Below, one piece after another: positions 1 through 7,801 of a DNA stretch of 18,908 bases. Made by a program: the position numbers and the translations under genes. Position 1 is the stretch's first letter; the number at the start of each line of letters is the position of its first letter. The notes beneath the pieces were generated by a model. The model worked only from the letters and a program-made list of their open reading frames with translations. It was not told where the DNA came from and did no database searches. This DNA comes from Maricaulis sp. (GTDB lineage: Bacteria > Pseudomonadota > Alphaproteobacteria > Caulobacterales > Maricaulaceae), in contig NZLV01000035.1 of NCBI GenBank assembly GCA_002694345.1, positions 1 to 18,908 of the forward strand. Reading direction: 5' to 3'.

Positions 1-123
1 ATCATGGGGGTGCCGGGTCACCACCACGGCGTCCTGCCGGCTCGGGGCCTGGGCCTCGGCCAGGGCGGGAAACAGGGTGAGACCGGTGAGGGCCAGTGCG
101 GCCAGAACGGAATGCGAGACCAT
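1..123 (-). CDS. Exported protein, N-terminal fragment (signal peptide)
   Basis: Only the first 41 codons lie in the window; the gene runs off the left edge. Reading leftwards from an ATG at 123, the product begins MVSHSVLAALALTGLTLF, a hydrophobic stretch with small residues, followed by ALAEAQA, which offers AXA-type signal peptidase I sites near residues 22-26. After that comes a polar segment (PSRQDAVVVTRHPHD). A purine-rich GCAGGAA lies 8-9 bases before the ATG and supports the start. It follows panC on the same strand with a 46-base gap, so co-transcription is possible. The mature part is too short to assign to a family. I infer a periplasmic or outer-membrane protein only from the leader. 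Confidence 0.55.
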   Translation of the reverse strand, partial: MVSHSVLAALALTGLTLFPALAEAQAPSRQDAVVVTRHPHD

Positions 124-169
124 GGGAAATTCCTGCAAACTCGCGCCGAGCTTAGCGCGAATTGGGGCG

Positions 170-1036
170 TCAGGAAGGCGTTTTTGCCGGACGGTTGTCG
201 ATCAGGCGGGTCGAGCCCAGCCGGACCGCAGCCAGCACGCGCGCCGGCTGGCGGATCGGGCCGTCATCCAGCGGGGCCAGCGTCTCGGCACAACGGGCCT
301 CGACATAGTCCACACTGTCAAATCCGGCCTCGGCGGCACCCAGGGCTGTCCTGCGAGCCTCGGCGACGGCCTGGCCAGCCTCCAGCGCGGCCGCGAAATC
401 GGCCAGGATGATATTGAGCCGGGCCGCCCGGGCGCGATCCGTGTCCGACAGGTAGACATTGCGCGAGGACATGGCGAGCCCGTCCTTTTCGCGCAGGGTC
501 TCGCCGCCCAGAATGTCGATCGGGAAGTCCAGGTCCCTGACCATCTGCTTGATGACCAGAAGCTGCTGGTAGTCCTTCTCGCCGAAGAAGGCCATGTCAG
601 GCCGGACCTGGTTGAACAGTTTGGCCACGACCGTGGCGACCCCGTCGAAGAAATGCGGGCGGGCCTCGCTCTCCAGGCCGAGGGCCGGGCCCTTCAGGCT
701 GACAATGGCGCTGTAGCCGTCCGGATACATGATCTCATTGGTCGGCAGGTAGATCAGGTCGCACTGCGCCCCGGTCAGCTTCTCGGCATCCTCGATCAGC
801 GTGCGCGGATAGGTGTCCAGATCCTCGCCGGCGGCAAACTGTTTCGGATTGACAAAAATGCTCGCCACCACACGATCACAATGGGCCTTGGCGAGGCGGA
901 CCAGGGAGATGTGTCCGTCATGCAGCGCGCCCATGGTCGGCACGAAACCGATGCGCAGCTTGTCCTCACGCCAGGTCCGGATCCGGGTGCGCAGGGCAGA
1001 GATCGTGGTGGCGTGGGGAATTTGGAGATTTTGCAT
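170..1036 (-). CDS. panC: Pantothenate synthetase
   Basis: PanC condenses pantoate with beta-alanine using ATP, the last step of vitamin B5 synthesis, in the cytoplasm. The 288-residue protein has the family's usual length. It carries the nucleotidyltransferase signature PTMGALHDGH at residues 33-42 (the HxGH-like ATP-binding histidines), the FVNPKQF block at 61-67, FGEKDYQQL at 151-159, and the KMSKS-equivalent MSSRN at 189-193. The C-terminal domain ends with the conserved VRLGxTRLIDN pattern. GGGA sits about 6-9 bases upstream of the ATG. The gene is divergent from the SPOR lipoprotein gene, with 86 bases between the two starts. No panB is present in the window. Confidence 0.97.
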   Translation of the reverse strand: MQNLQIPHATTISALRTRIRTWREDKLRIGFVPTMGALHDGHISLVRLAKAHCDRVVASIFVNPKQFAAGEDLDTYPRTLIEDAEKLTGAQCDLIYLPTNEIMYPDGYSAIVSLKGPALGLESEARPHFFDGVATVVAKLFNQVRPDMAFFGEKDYQQLLVIKQMVRDLDFPIDILGGETLREKDGLAMSSRNVYLSDTDRARAARLNIILADFAAALEAGQAVAEARRTALGAAEAGFDSVDYVEARCAETLAPLDDGPIRQPARVLAAVRLGSTRLIDNRPAKTPS

Positions 1037-1084
1037 GTCAGGTCCCGCAGATCAGGCCGGATGGGGGATAATCATAAGCGATGA

Positions 1085-1115
1085 TTGAGGCAAGCGCTCC
1101 GACTCGGTCTATACA
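1085..1115 (+). promoter_or_regulatory. Candidate promoter placing the transcript start at the SPOR-gene ATG
   Basis: TTGAGG at 1085-1090 and TATACA at 1110-1115 resemble -35 and -10 boxes. The 19-base spacer is longer than ideal. The -10 box ends 7 bases before the ATG at 1123, so a transcript from it would begin at or next to the start codon, as in leaderless mRNAs. The site lies in the 86-base gap shared with divergent panC. On the other strand TATGAT (around 1071-1076) could serve panC, but I see no well-spaced -35 box for it. Confidence 0.35.
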
Positions 1116-1122
1116 CAGGGCC

Positions 1123-1758
1123 ATGAAATCCCTTCCCGTTTTTCTCATCGCCATCGGTCTGGCCGGGTGTGTGACCACCGGCTCGTCACCTGATCCGGCG
1201 GCCGCGCACGCTGAAGCCCGGATCGCGCCGACCGAGTCGGCCCGTCTGGCCGATGCCACGGCGAGGGAATTGGCGCATCTTGCCCGCTTCGATCCGGACC
1301 TGCTGGACACGGTCTATCCCGAGCTGCGTGCCCTGGCGGCGGCGCTCGTCGGGGCCAGTGCAGCCGCCCAGACGGGGGAGGCAGCTGGCCTGCCGCACGC
1401 CGCGATGGCGCCGCAGGTCGCGGCACCGTCCGCGATGGATGCGTCCGGCCTGATGCCGCCGGACGGGCAAAGCCTGCTGCATGCGGTGCACCTGGCTTCC
1501 TATCGCCGCGAGGACATGGCGCTGCGCGGTTGGCAGGAGTTGCAGGCCACTTATCCCGTGCTGGCTGATCTGGACGCGCGTCTCGAACTCGCCCATATCC
1601 CGGAACAGGGCGATTTCCTGCGTCTCAAGGCCGGACCTTTCGACACGGCATCGGCCGCCCAGGCCGTTTGCCGCCAGATGGAAGCCAGCGGCCAGTATTG
1701 CCGGGCCACGGATTATACCGGTCAGGCCCTGGCAGACGGGACGGGCGCCCACGAGTAG
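1123..1758 (+). CDS. SPOR-domain lipoprotein
   Basis: The 211-residue product starts MKSLPVFLIAIGLAGC, a short lipoprotein leader with lipobox LAGC and lipidated Cys16. An in-frame ATG at 1081 would put a charged tail ahead of the leader, so I chose 1123. The middle (about 20-115) is Ala-rich and low in complexity. Residues about 120-198 match the SPOR fold: LHAVHLASYR, a W-x(n)-P helix, FLRLKAGPF, then a helix ending in the paired cysteines of AVCRQ and QYCRATDY. SPOR domains bind denuded septal peptidoglycan, so a role at the envelope during division is plausible. mipZ follows after 44 bases. The exact function is unknown and no paralogue name (FtsN, DedD) fits. Confidence 0.85.
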   Translation: MKSLPVFLIAIGLAGCVTTGSSPDPAAAHAEARIAPTESARLADATARELAHLARFDPDLLDTVYPELRALAAALVGASAAAQTGEAAGLPHAAMAPQVAAPSAMDASGLMPPDGQSLLHAVHLASYRREDMALRGWQELQATYPVLADLDARLELAHIPEQGDFLRLKAGPFDTASAAQAVCRQMEASGQYCRATDYTGQALADGTGAHE

Positions 1759-1802
1759 ACTGTGTCGGTGATCCCGCCGGGATTGCCAGAGGATTGGGCG
1801 TA

Positions 1803-2690
1803 ATGGTGCAAGCTTCCGGGTTCCGACTTCCTTCCAGGCCGCTGGGCCGTGTGCGTGACGGCGTGAAGGCCGCGCACGTCATTGTCGTGGGCAATGAAAA
1901 GGGGGGCGCCGGCAAGTCCACCGTGGCCATGCATCTGGCCGTGGCCCTGATGCGCATGGGCAAGACGGTCGGGGCGATCGATCTGGACCTGCGCCAGCGG
2001 ACCTTTGGCCGCTATCTCTCCAACCGGACCCAATGGTGCGAGAAGCGCGGGCTCGACCTGCCGCGGCCGCACGAGATCATCCTGACCCCGTCCACCCTGC
2101 GCGATCTCGATCTTGCCGAGGCGGAGGAGACGGACCGGTTTTCCGACGCGCTGAGTGATCTGAAGACACGCTGCGACTTCATCCTGATCGACGCGCCGGG
2201 CGCCGACACGCTGTATTCCCGCCTGGCCCATGCCAGCGCCGATACGGTGATCACGCCGGTGAATGACAGTTTCATCGATTTCGACCTGCTCGCCGAGATC
2301 GATCCGGAAACCTACCAGGTCGGCAAGCCGAGCCTGTATTCGGAAATGGTCTGGGAGTGCCGCAAGCAGAAGGCTGCCACCCAGAAGCGTTCGATCGACT
2401 GGGTCGTGATGCGCAATCGCATCTCCATGCTGGATGCCCGCAACAAGCGCCGCGTCGGCGAAGGGCTGAAAATGCTCTCGCAGCGGATCGGCTTCCGTCT
2501 CGCGCCGGGTTTTGCCGAACGCGTCATTTATCGCGAGCTGTTCCCGCTGGGACTGACCCTGCTGGACCTGACCGAAAGCGGGTCGACCGTGACCTTCACC
2601 ATGTCGCATGTGGCGGCCCGGCAGGAGTTGCGCGATTTGTTGATCGTGCTCAAACTGCCCGGCCTTGAAGGCCAAACCATTCCGTTCTGA
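1803..2690 (+). CDS. mipZ: Cell-division site positioning ATPase MipZ
   Basis: MipZ is a ParA-family ATPase. In Caulobacter it forms a bipolar gradient by contact with ParB and blocks FtsZ polymerisation away from mid-cell. The 295-residue protein has the deviant Walker A KGGAGKST at residues 33-40 with signature lysine K33. IDLDLRQRT follows at 59-67, and the Walker B-like FILIDAPG is further on. MipZ-specific blocks include TPVNDSFIDFD, KPSLYS.MVWE.RKQ, DWVVMRNR and VIYRELFPLGLTLLD. The start at 1803 follows AGAGGA with a 9-base spacer and gives about 25 residues before the first strand; a later GTG is possible. The downstream J-domain gene begins 3 bases after the stop. parA and parB are not in the window. 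Confidence 0.95.
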   Translation: MVQASGFRLPSRPLGRVRDGVKAAHVIVVGNEKGGAGKSTVAMHLAVALMRMGKTVGAIDLDLRQRTFGRYLSNRTQWCEKRGLDLPRPHEIILTPSTLRDLDLAEAEETDRFSDALSDLKTRCDFILIDAPGADTLYSRLAHASADTVITPVNDSFIDFDLLAEIDPETYQVGKPSLYSEMVWECRKQKAATQKRSIDWVVMRNRISMLDARNKRRVGEGLKMLSQRIGFRLAPGFAERVIYRELFPLGLTLLDLTESGSTVTFTMSHVAARQELRDLLIVLKLPGLEGQTIPF

Positions 2691-2693
2691 TCC

Positions 2694-3176
2694 ATGACCC
2701 CATTCCTTACCGGTGCTCTCCTCCTGGCGGCCTTTCTCGGCGCGGCCTGGTGGTTTTCACGGCAGAAGAGCGCCGATGCCACCCGGATCGTCCGCTATCT
2801 GCTCGGTGGCGGGGCGGTGCTGGCCGGGGTGGTGCTTTGCTTGCGCGGGGCTCTGGTTCTGGGCGGTCCGATCGGTCTGTTCGGCCTGGGCATGCTGGGG
2901 GTCAATCTCGGCGGGTTCTCTGGTGCCGGGCGCCGGGGCGGGGCACAGGACGGGAACCGATCGGCCAATCCGCCGGCGAAGGCGCCGATGAGCGTGGCGG
3001 AAGCCCGCGAGATCCTGGGTGTGCCCGCGGATGCCGATATCGAGGCTGTCCAGCATGCCCATCGCCAGCTGATGAAGAAACTCCATCCCGACACGCAGGA
3101 CGGGTCGGCCGCCCTTGCCCGGCAGGTTCATGAAGCGCGGGACGTTTTGCTCGAGCATTTCAAGCGCCAATCGTGA
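2694..3176 (+). CDS. Membrane-anchored J-domain (DnaJ-like) protein
   Basis: The 160-residue protein has hydrophobic helices near 3-21 and 34-75, probably two or three membrane spans. A Gly/Asn-rich linker (about 76-98) follows, then a C-terminal J domain (99-158). The J domain contains AREILGVPADAD, the helix VQHAHRQLMKKL and the essential HPD at 131-133, so it should be able to stimulate an Hsp70 ATPase. The layout (N-terminal membrane anchor, C-terminal J domain) resembles Tim14/DjlC-type proteins rather than full DnaJ: there is no zinc-finger or substrate-binding region. It begins 3 bases after the mipZ stop and is surely co-transcribed with it. The Hsp70 partner cannot be told from the sequence. 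Confidence 0.85.
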   Translation: MTPFLTGALLLAAFLGAAWWFSRQKSADATRIVRYLLGGGAVLAGVVLCLRGALVLGGPIGLFGLGMLGVNLGGFSGAGRRGGAQDGNRSANPPAKAPMSVAEAREILGVPADADIEAVQHAHRQLMKKLHPDTQDGSAALARQVHEARDVLLEHFKRQS

Positions 3177-3235
3177 CGGGGATCACGCTGTCCCGACCGT
3201 GTTTGCGGTAGCGATGGGGCCCGGGGGGATCCGGG

Positions 3236-3610
3236 ATGACGCAGGATATCAAGGACAGGCCAGATTTCAGCACGCCCGGCTCGGCCGGAGCGCGCATTCT
3301 TCCATGGCCGCAGGCTCGAGCCCGAATGCAGGTGCGCGAGCGTGAGGGTGAGGCCGATGATGCCCCGGCTTTCCGGTCCGTGCCTGCCGAAACCGACCTT
3401 CTGGCCAACACCGCCCGACCGAATATTGATCCGGCTGATCTGGCCGTTCTCTTGCGGGATTTGCGGCGTCTCAGTGAGGTGTGTACCCGGTCCCATCTGG
3501 ACCAGGCAGCGGCGCTGATCGAGGTCGCGGCCCTGGTGGTGGAAACCCAGTCCCGTCTGGCCCCGCTGATCGATCTTTCCGAAGAACCGTCGGATCTGGG
3601 CCTGCTCTAG
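3236..3610 (+). CDS. Small hypothetical protein
   Basis: I do not recognise this 124-residue protein. The N-terminal half is polar and Arg/Ala-rich, probably disordered. Residues about 63-115 (PADLAVLLRDLRRLSEVC onward) look like two amphipathic helices, and the tail is acidic (DLSEEPSDLGLL). There is no signal peptide or membrane span. A G-rich run (GGGGGG, then GGG just before the ATG) supports the start. It lies 59 bases after the J-domain gene on the same strand, and its TAG abuts the dprA stop codon with no base between them. The minus-strand frame across the same stretch is less protein-like. Real gene likely, function unknown. Confidence 0.6.
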   Translation: MTQDIKDRPDFSTPGSAGARILPWPQARARMQVREREGEADDAPAFRSVPAETDLLANTARPNIDPADLAVLLRDLRRLSEVCTRSHLDQAAALIEVAALVVETQSRLAPLIDLSEEPSDLGLL

Positions 3611-4765
3611 TCAGCGGGCCTGTATGAGACCGCCGGGCAGGCGGGACAGATGGCCGGCCTGCTCCAGTTCCATCAGCGCGGCCTGGACCTGTCCGGCCGG
3701 CAGTCCGCTCTGACGGGCCAGTTCATCCGCCGAGACCGGGGCCGGGGAGAGCAGGCTGCGCAGATGTTCGATCGGATCGGCGGGCGGTGCCGGGTCCGGC
3801 TCGCCGCCAGTCTCGGGCACGGGTCTGTCGTCTTCCTCCAGCCAGTCCGGTTCCGGCCAGTCCGCCGACAGGGTGGCCTGGTCCTGTACGCCGGGGCGCA
3901 GTGGCGGACTGTCCCGCAGGATGGTGAGGATATCTTCCACGCTCTCCACCAGATGGGCGCCCTCGCGCAGAAGATGATTGGTCCCGCGGGCGCGTGGATC
4001 AATGGGGGAGCCAGGAATGGCCATGACCTCGCGCCCCTGTTCCGCCGCCAGCCGCGCGGTGATCAACGAGCCCGAGCGCAATGCTGCCTCGACCACGAGC
4101 ACGCCGCGCGCCAGGCCGGAGATCAGCCGGTTGCGGCGCGGGAAGTCGCGGGCGCGCGGCCCGTGTCCCAGCGGCATTTCGCTGACCAGCGCGCCCTGTT
4201 CGGCGATGGCCGCGTGCAGGCGGTCATGTTCGGGTGGATAGATATGGTCCAGACCGCCGGCCAGAACGGCCACGGTTCCGGTCTCCAGCGCCCCGGCATG
4301 ACAGGCCCCGTCAATGCCGCGCGCAAGGCCGGACACGACACAGACGTCTGCCGAGCCCAGGCCATGCGCCAGCTCACGCGCCAGGCGCAGCCCGGCGGCC
4401 GAGGCATTGCGCGCCCCGACCATGCCACAGGCCAGTTTGTCGAGCAGTTCGATGCGGCCCTTCACAGCGATGACAGGCGGGGCATCGGCAATGGCGGCCA
4501 GGGCGGGCGGATAATCCGGGTCTGACAGGCAGATCAGGCGGACACCGGCCCGGTCGGAGGCCTCGATCTCGCGCAGCACGCGGTCGGCGGCCGGGATGGC
4601 GGGCACGGACCGTCCGGCGCGTCGGGCGCGCCCGGGCAGGGCTTCAAGGGCCGCCGAGGGGGTTTCGTAATGGGCGATCAGCCGGGCAATGCCGACAGGG
4701 CCCAGGCCGGGCGTCCGCGCCAGGCGGAGCCAGTCGATGAGGGGCGTATCGGCCCCGCCGCTCAC
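3611..4765 (-). CDS. dprA: DNA-processing protein DprA
   Basis: DprA protects incoming single-stranded DNA during natural transformation and loads RecA on it. The 384-residue protein has an N-terminal SAM-like region (about 8-60). A Rossmann-like core follows with GMVGARNAS (114-122), VVSGLARGIDG (143-153), GGLDHIYPPEH, FPRRNRLISGL (208-218) and GSLITARLAAEQGR (232-245). The C-terminal winged helix is at about 325-384. Translation starts at GTG 4765, whose GTGA overlaps the plsY stop by 4 bases, indicating translational coupling. It is the last gene of the pyrB-pyrC-plsY-dprA operon. DprA is widespread even in bacteria not known to be competent, and no other competence gene is present here. 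Confidence 0.96.
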   Translation of the reverse strand: MSGGADTPLIDWLRLARTPGLGPVGIARLIAHYETPSAALEALPGRARRAGRSVPAIPAADRVLREIEASDRAGVRLICLSDPDYPPALAAIADAPPVIAVKGRIELLDKLACGMVGARNASAAGLRLARELAHGLGSADVCVVSGLARGIDGACHAGALETGTVAVLAGGLDHIYPPEHDRLHAAIAEQGALVSEMPLGHGPRARDFPRRNRLISGLARGVLVVEAALRSGSLITARLAAEQGREVMAIPGSPIDPRARGTNHLLREGAHLVESVEDILTILRDSPPLRPGVQDQATLSADWPEPDWLEEDDRPVPETGGEPDPAPPADPIEHLRSLLSPAPVSADELARQSGLPAGQVQAALMELEQAGHLSRLPGGLIQAR

Positions 4766-5400
4766 CCGTCCTCGCTGCCAGCGGGCGGATCAGCCGGTTC
4801 GGCCGTGTCCTTCTTGCCGCCTATGCGCGGTTCCTCGCCCTTCAGCAGGCGGGCGATATTGGCGCGGTGCAGCCAGTAGATCAGCACGGTCAGCACGCCG
4901 GCCATGATCGCCACGTCCGGACGGCCGAAGGCCCAGGCCGCGATCGGTGCAGCCAGTGCCGCAATCAGGGCGGAGAGGGAGGAAATGCGGAAGATCGCCG
5001 CCATCAGCAGCCAGGTGCCGATCACGGTCAGTCCGACCGGCCAGAACACGACCAGCATGGTGCCGACATAGGTGGCGACACCCTTGCCGCCCTTGAATTT
5101 CAGCCAGACCGGAAAGCAATGCCCGATCAGCGCCGCGGCGCCGGCCACCAGGCCGGCCGTCGTGCCCAGCAGGGCGGCGAAAACGGCGGCGGCAATGCCG
5201 GCCTTGCCCGCATCCAGCAAAAGCGTGGCCGCAGCCAAATCCTTGCGGCCCGTGCGCAGGACATTGGTCGCCCCGATATTTCCCGATCCGATCTCCCGGA
5301 TATCCCCCAGACCGGCCAAGCGTGTCAGCACGAGACCGAAGGGAATGGATCCGAAGAGATAGCCGCCGGTCGCGGCGAGCAGGAGATAAACGGGTTGCAT
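4762..5400 (-). CDS. plsY: Acyl-phosphate:glycerol-3-phosphate acyltransferase PlsY
   Basis: PlsY moves an acyl group from acyl-phosphate to glycerol-3-phosphate, the first step of membrane phospholipid synthesis, in the inner membrane. The 212-residue protein shows the three family motifs: GSIPFG with SGNIGATNVLRTGRK (motif 1), LDAGKAG (part of motif 2), and GHCFPVWLKFKGGKGVAT (motif 3). Five or so hydrophobic spans lie between them. The C-terminus is a charged tail rich in Lys, Glu and Pro, slightly longer than a minimal PlsY. The ATG at 5400 lies 6 bases after the pyrC stop, and its own stop overlaps the dprA start. plsX is not in the window. Confidence 0.96.
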   Translation of the reverse strand: MQPVYLLLAATGGYLFGSIPFGLVLTRLAGLGDIREIGSGNIGATNVLRTGRKDLAAATLLLDAGKAGIAAAVFAALLGTTAGLVAGAAALIGHCFPVWLKFKGGKGVATYVGTMLVVFWPVGLTVIGTWLLMAAIFRISSLSALIAALAAPIAAWAFGRPDVAIMAGVLTVLIYWLHRANIARLLKGEEPRIGGKKDTAEPADPPAGSEDG

Positions 5401-5406
5401 GAGGCT

Positions 5407-6693
5407 CTACACCTTGGAGTTGTATACTGTGACGCCGCCTACGATGGTTTGCAAGACCCGTCCCTGGAAACGCCGGCCGGCCCAGGCTGAATTGCCACGC
5501 GCGGATTCGAAGTCGTCCGGCTTGCACACCCAGGGCAGGTCACCATCGATCAGGACGAGGTCGGCCGGAGCATCCACCTTGATCCGGCCCTGCGGCAGGC
5601 CCAGCAGATCGGCCGGACCACAGGTCAGCGCCCGGAGCAGGTCGATCAGCTCGATCTCGCCGTCATGGACGAGGGCAAGCAGGGCCCCCAGAGCGGTTTC
5701 CAGACCCATTGTGCCGGGAATGGCGAGGGCAAAGGGTTCGCCCTTGTCATCAAAGGGCGTGGGACGGTGATCGGTGACGATGGCATCGATCTCACCATCC
5801 GCCAGCGCCGCCACCAGTGCGAGGCGGTCGCTTTCGGCGCGCAGGGGTGGATCCATGCGGAAGGCACTGTCCAAGGCCCCGGCATCCACCTCGTTGAGGG
5901 TCAGGTGCGCAACCGCCGTCGTGGCGGCAATCTCCAGATCGCTGCGCCGGGCGTGCTGCAGGGCTTTCAGGCCGGCCTGGGTCGACAGGCGGTCGATCAT
6001 CAGCTTGCCGCCGGTCAGCTCGGCCAGTGCGGCGTCGCGTTCGATGGCGATGCGTTCGGAGATGGCCGGTTCTGCCGGAAGGCCCATCCGGGCGGACCAG
6101 TCGCTCTCCAGTGCCACCGTGCCGGCGCTCAGCGCAGTATCGGCGGGGCGGACGGAGAGCCAGACATCGAACTGGCTGGTATAGGCCAGCAGGCGCCGCA
6201 TGGTGAGGGCGTCGGCAATCGGATGATCGCCCTGGCCGGCATAGACCGCCCCGCCGCGCACCATCAGCCCGATTTCGGACATGTGCTGCCCGTTCAGGCC
6301 CTGGGTGGCGGCACAGGCCGACAGGACCCGCACGCCATAGCGGCCAAACCCCTTGGTCATGCCGTCAAACCCGTCCGCCTTGTCCAGCGGGGCGCGAAGA
6401 TTGGGCGCCAGCACCACCGTGCCATAACCGCCCTTGGCGGCGCCGGCGGTGAGGGTGGAGAGGGTTTCGCCATCCGGGGTGAGGGCCGGTTCCTTGGCGG
6501 CGCGCAGATCGATCAGCGCCGGGGCCAGGATCCGGCCCTGGGCATCGATCACCTCATCGGCGGCATCGACATCGATCTCGGTGCCGAATTGCGCGATCAC
6601 GCCATCCTCGATCAGCACACCGCCCGGACCGTCAAAGCCGGAGGCCGGGTCGATCAGGCGGGCATTGATGATGGCCAGCGAGGTCTGACTCAT
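5407..6693 (-). CDS. pyrC: Dihydroorotase-like protein lacking metal ligands (pseudo-DHOase, PyrC')
   Basis: The 428-residue protein has the full class I dihydroorotase/amidohydrolase fold: an N-terminal small domain, a barrel, and the C-terminal beta region ending VGGVTVYN. The catalytic signatures have decayed. The HxH metal motif (usual DxHVHLREPG) reads DLRAAKEP at 62-69. The usual DDG reads GQG near 153-155. The HAED histidine is R182, and the HxST histidine is R235. NPPLR is DPPLR at 281-285. TDH survives at 307-309 but APH has become RPT. Pseudomonas-type inactive dihydroorotases are known to act as structural partners of aspartate carbamoyltransferase, and I infer that role here. Its ATG overlaps the pyrB stop (ATGA). 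An active dihydroorotase should be encoded elsewhere. Confidence 0.9.
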   Translation of the reverse strand: MSQTSLAIINARLIDPASGFDGPGGVLIEDGVIAQFGTEIDVDAADEVIDAQGRILAPALIDLRAAKEPALTPDGETLSTLTAGAAKGGYGTVVLAPNLRAPLDKADGFDGMTKGFGRYGVRVLSACAATQGLNGQHMSEIGLMVRGGAVYAGQGDHPIADALTMRRLLAYTSQFDVWLSVRPADTALSAGTVALESDWSARMGLPAEPAISERIAIERDAALAELTGGKLMIDRLSTQAGLKALQHARRSDLEIAATTAVAHLTLNEVDAGALDSAFRMDPPLRAESDRLALVAALADGEIDAIVTDHRPTPFDDKGEPFALAIPGTMGLETALGALLALVHDGEIELIDLLRALTCGPADLLGLPQGRIKVDAPADLVLIDGDLPWVCKPDDFESARGNSAWAGRRFQGRVLQTIVGGVTVYNSKV

Positions 6694-7652
6694 GACGCGT
6701 CCTCCCGGCGGATCACATCGCCGATCAGTTCCAGCACGGCCATGCGCACGGCGACGCCGCTTTCCACCTGTTCCAGGATCACGCTCCTGTCGGGATCATC
6801 GGCCAGCTTGGTATGGATTTCCGTGCCCCGGTTCATCGGGCCGGGATGCATCACCAGTACCTCGGGCGAGCAGACCTCGAGGCGTTCATGGGTCAGGCCG
6901 AACAGGTGGAAGAATTCGCGGGCCGAGGGCACGAAGCCGCCGGACATGCGTTCTTTTTGCTGGCGCAGCGCCATGACGGCATCACAGCCTTCCAGCGCCT
7001 GGTCGAGATCATTGAAGACATCACAGCCCCATTGATCGACATCCGGCGGCAGCAGGGTGGGCGGGGCGCACAGGCGGATCTCCGCGCCGAGAATGTTCAA
7101 CAGGCCGATATTCGAGCGGGCCACGCGCGAGTGCAGGATATCGCCGACGATCAGGATGCGGCGCCCGCCGACCTCGCCCCAGTGCTGGGCCAGGGTGAAA
7201 CTGTCCAGCAGGGCCTGGGTCGGGTGTTCATGCATGCCGTCCCCGGCATTGACCACGGAGAGGCCCGTGCGCTCGGCCAGGAAATGCGGGGCTCCGGTGG
7301 CGGAATGGCGCACCACCATGATGTCCGGCCGCATCGCCGCCAGGGTCCGTGCCGTATCCGACAGGCTCTCACCCTTCTTGGCGGAGGAATGCTCGATCGC
7401 GAAATTCACGACATCCGCGCCCAGACGCTTCGCCGCGATCTCGAACGAGCCCTGGGTCCGGGTCGAGGCCTCGAAGAAGAGATTCAGAACGGTCAGCCCG
7501 GCCAGATGGTCCGAAGACCGGTTCGTCGTCCGGTTCAGCGCCTTCCAGTGGGCGGCACGTTCGAAGATGATCTGGATATCAACGGGATTGAGATCAGCCA
7601 CCGAAATCAGGTGGCGGTGGGGGAAGTCGTAGGAAAATTCCGCGCGGGTCAT
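6690..7652 (-). CDS. pyrB: Aspartate carbamoyltransferase catalytic subunit
   Basis: PyrB joins carbamoyl phosphate to aspartate, the committed step of pyrimidine synthesis. The 320-residue protein has the carbamoyl-phosphate motif FFEASTRTQGSFE (59-71), the KKGES loop that reaches from the neighbouring subunit (92-96), GDGMHEHPTQALLD, GDILHSRVARSN, and MHPGPMNRG near the C-terminus. A strong AAGGAGG ribosome-binding site precedes the ATG. It is the first gene of the operon, behind the promoter-like site at 7695-7723. No pyrI regulatory subunit is adjacent. Together with the metal-less PyrC-like neighbour this suggests the PyrB/PyrC' complex type rather than the E. coli PyrBI type. Confidence 0.97.
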   Translation of the reverse strand: MTRAEFSYDFPHRHLISVADLNPVDIQIIFERAAHWKALNRTTNRSSDHLAGLTVLNLFFEASTRTQGSFEIAAKRLGADVVNFAIEHSSAKKGESLSDTARTLAAMRPDIMVVRHSATGAPHFLAERTGLSVVNAGDGMHEHPTQALLDSFTLAQHWGEVGGRRILIVGDILHSRVARSNIGLLNILGAEIRLCAPPTLLPPDVDQWGCDVFNDLDQALEGCDAVMALRQQKERMSGGFVPSAREFFHLFGLTHERLEVCSPEVLVMHPGPMNRGTEIHTKLADDPDRSVILEQVESGVAVRMAVLELIGDVIRREDAS

Positions 7653-7694
7653 CCCGCCTCCTTCATCACCTGGCCCCGAAAAAAGGTCTGCGGC

Positions 7695-7723
7695 GGTATA
7701 GGGGCAGTCGGCACGCCCGGCAA
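7695..7723 (-). promoter_or_regulatory. Promoter of the pyrB-pyrC-plsY-dprA operon
   Basis: On the minus strand TTGCCG (7723-7718) and TATACC (7700-7695) are separated by exactly 17 bases. The extended -10 CCTATACC is close to the Caulobacter housekeeping form GCTANAWC. Transcription would start near 7688, leaving a leader of about 35 bases with a run of six T and the AAGGAGG site. I see no attenuator hairpin in so short a leader. Confidence 0.55.
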
Positions 7724-7801
7724 GGTGCGAGGGAGAGGCCAGTCACGTTGGCCTTTCCGGTTTGCCTTGACCCGGAAGGCGGACCCGTCTCTGCTCGCGC
7801 G

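Noticed and set aside
5665..7035. A 456-codon plus-strand frame opposite pyrC and pyrB
   Set aside because: It lies entirely antisense to two confidently identified genes and has an Arg/Gly/His/Gln-rich shadow composition.
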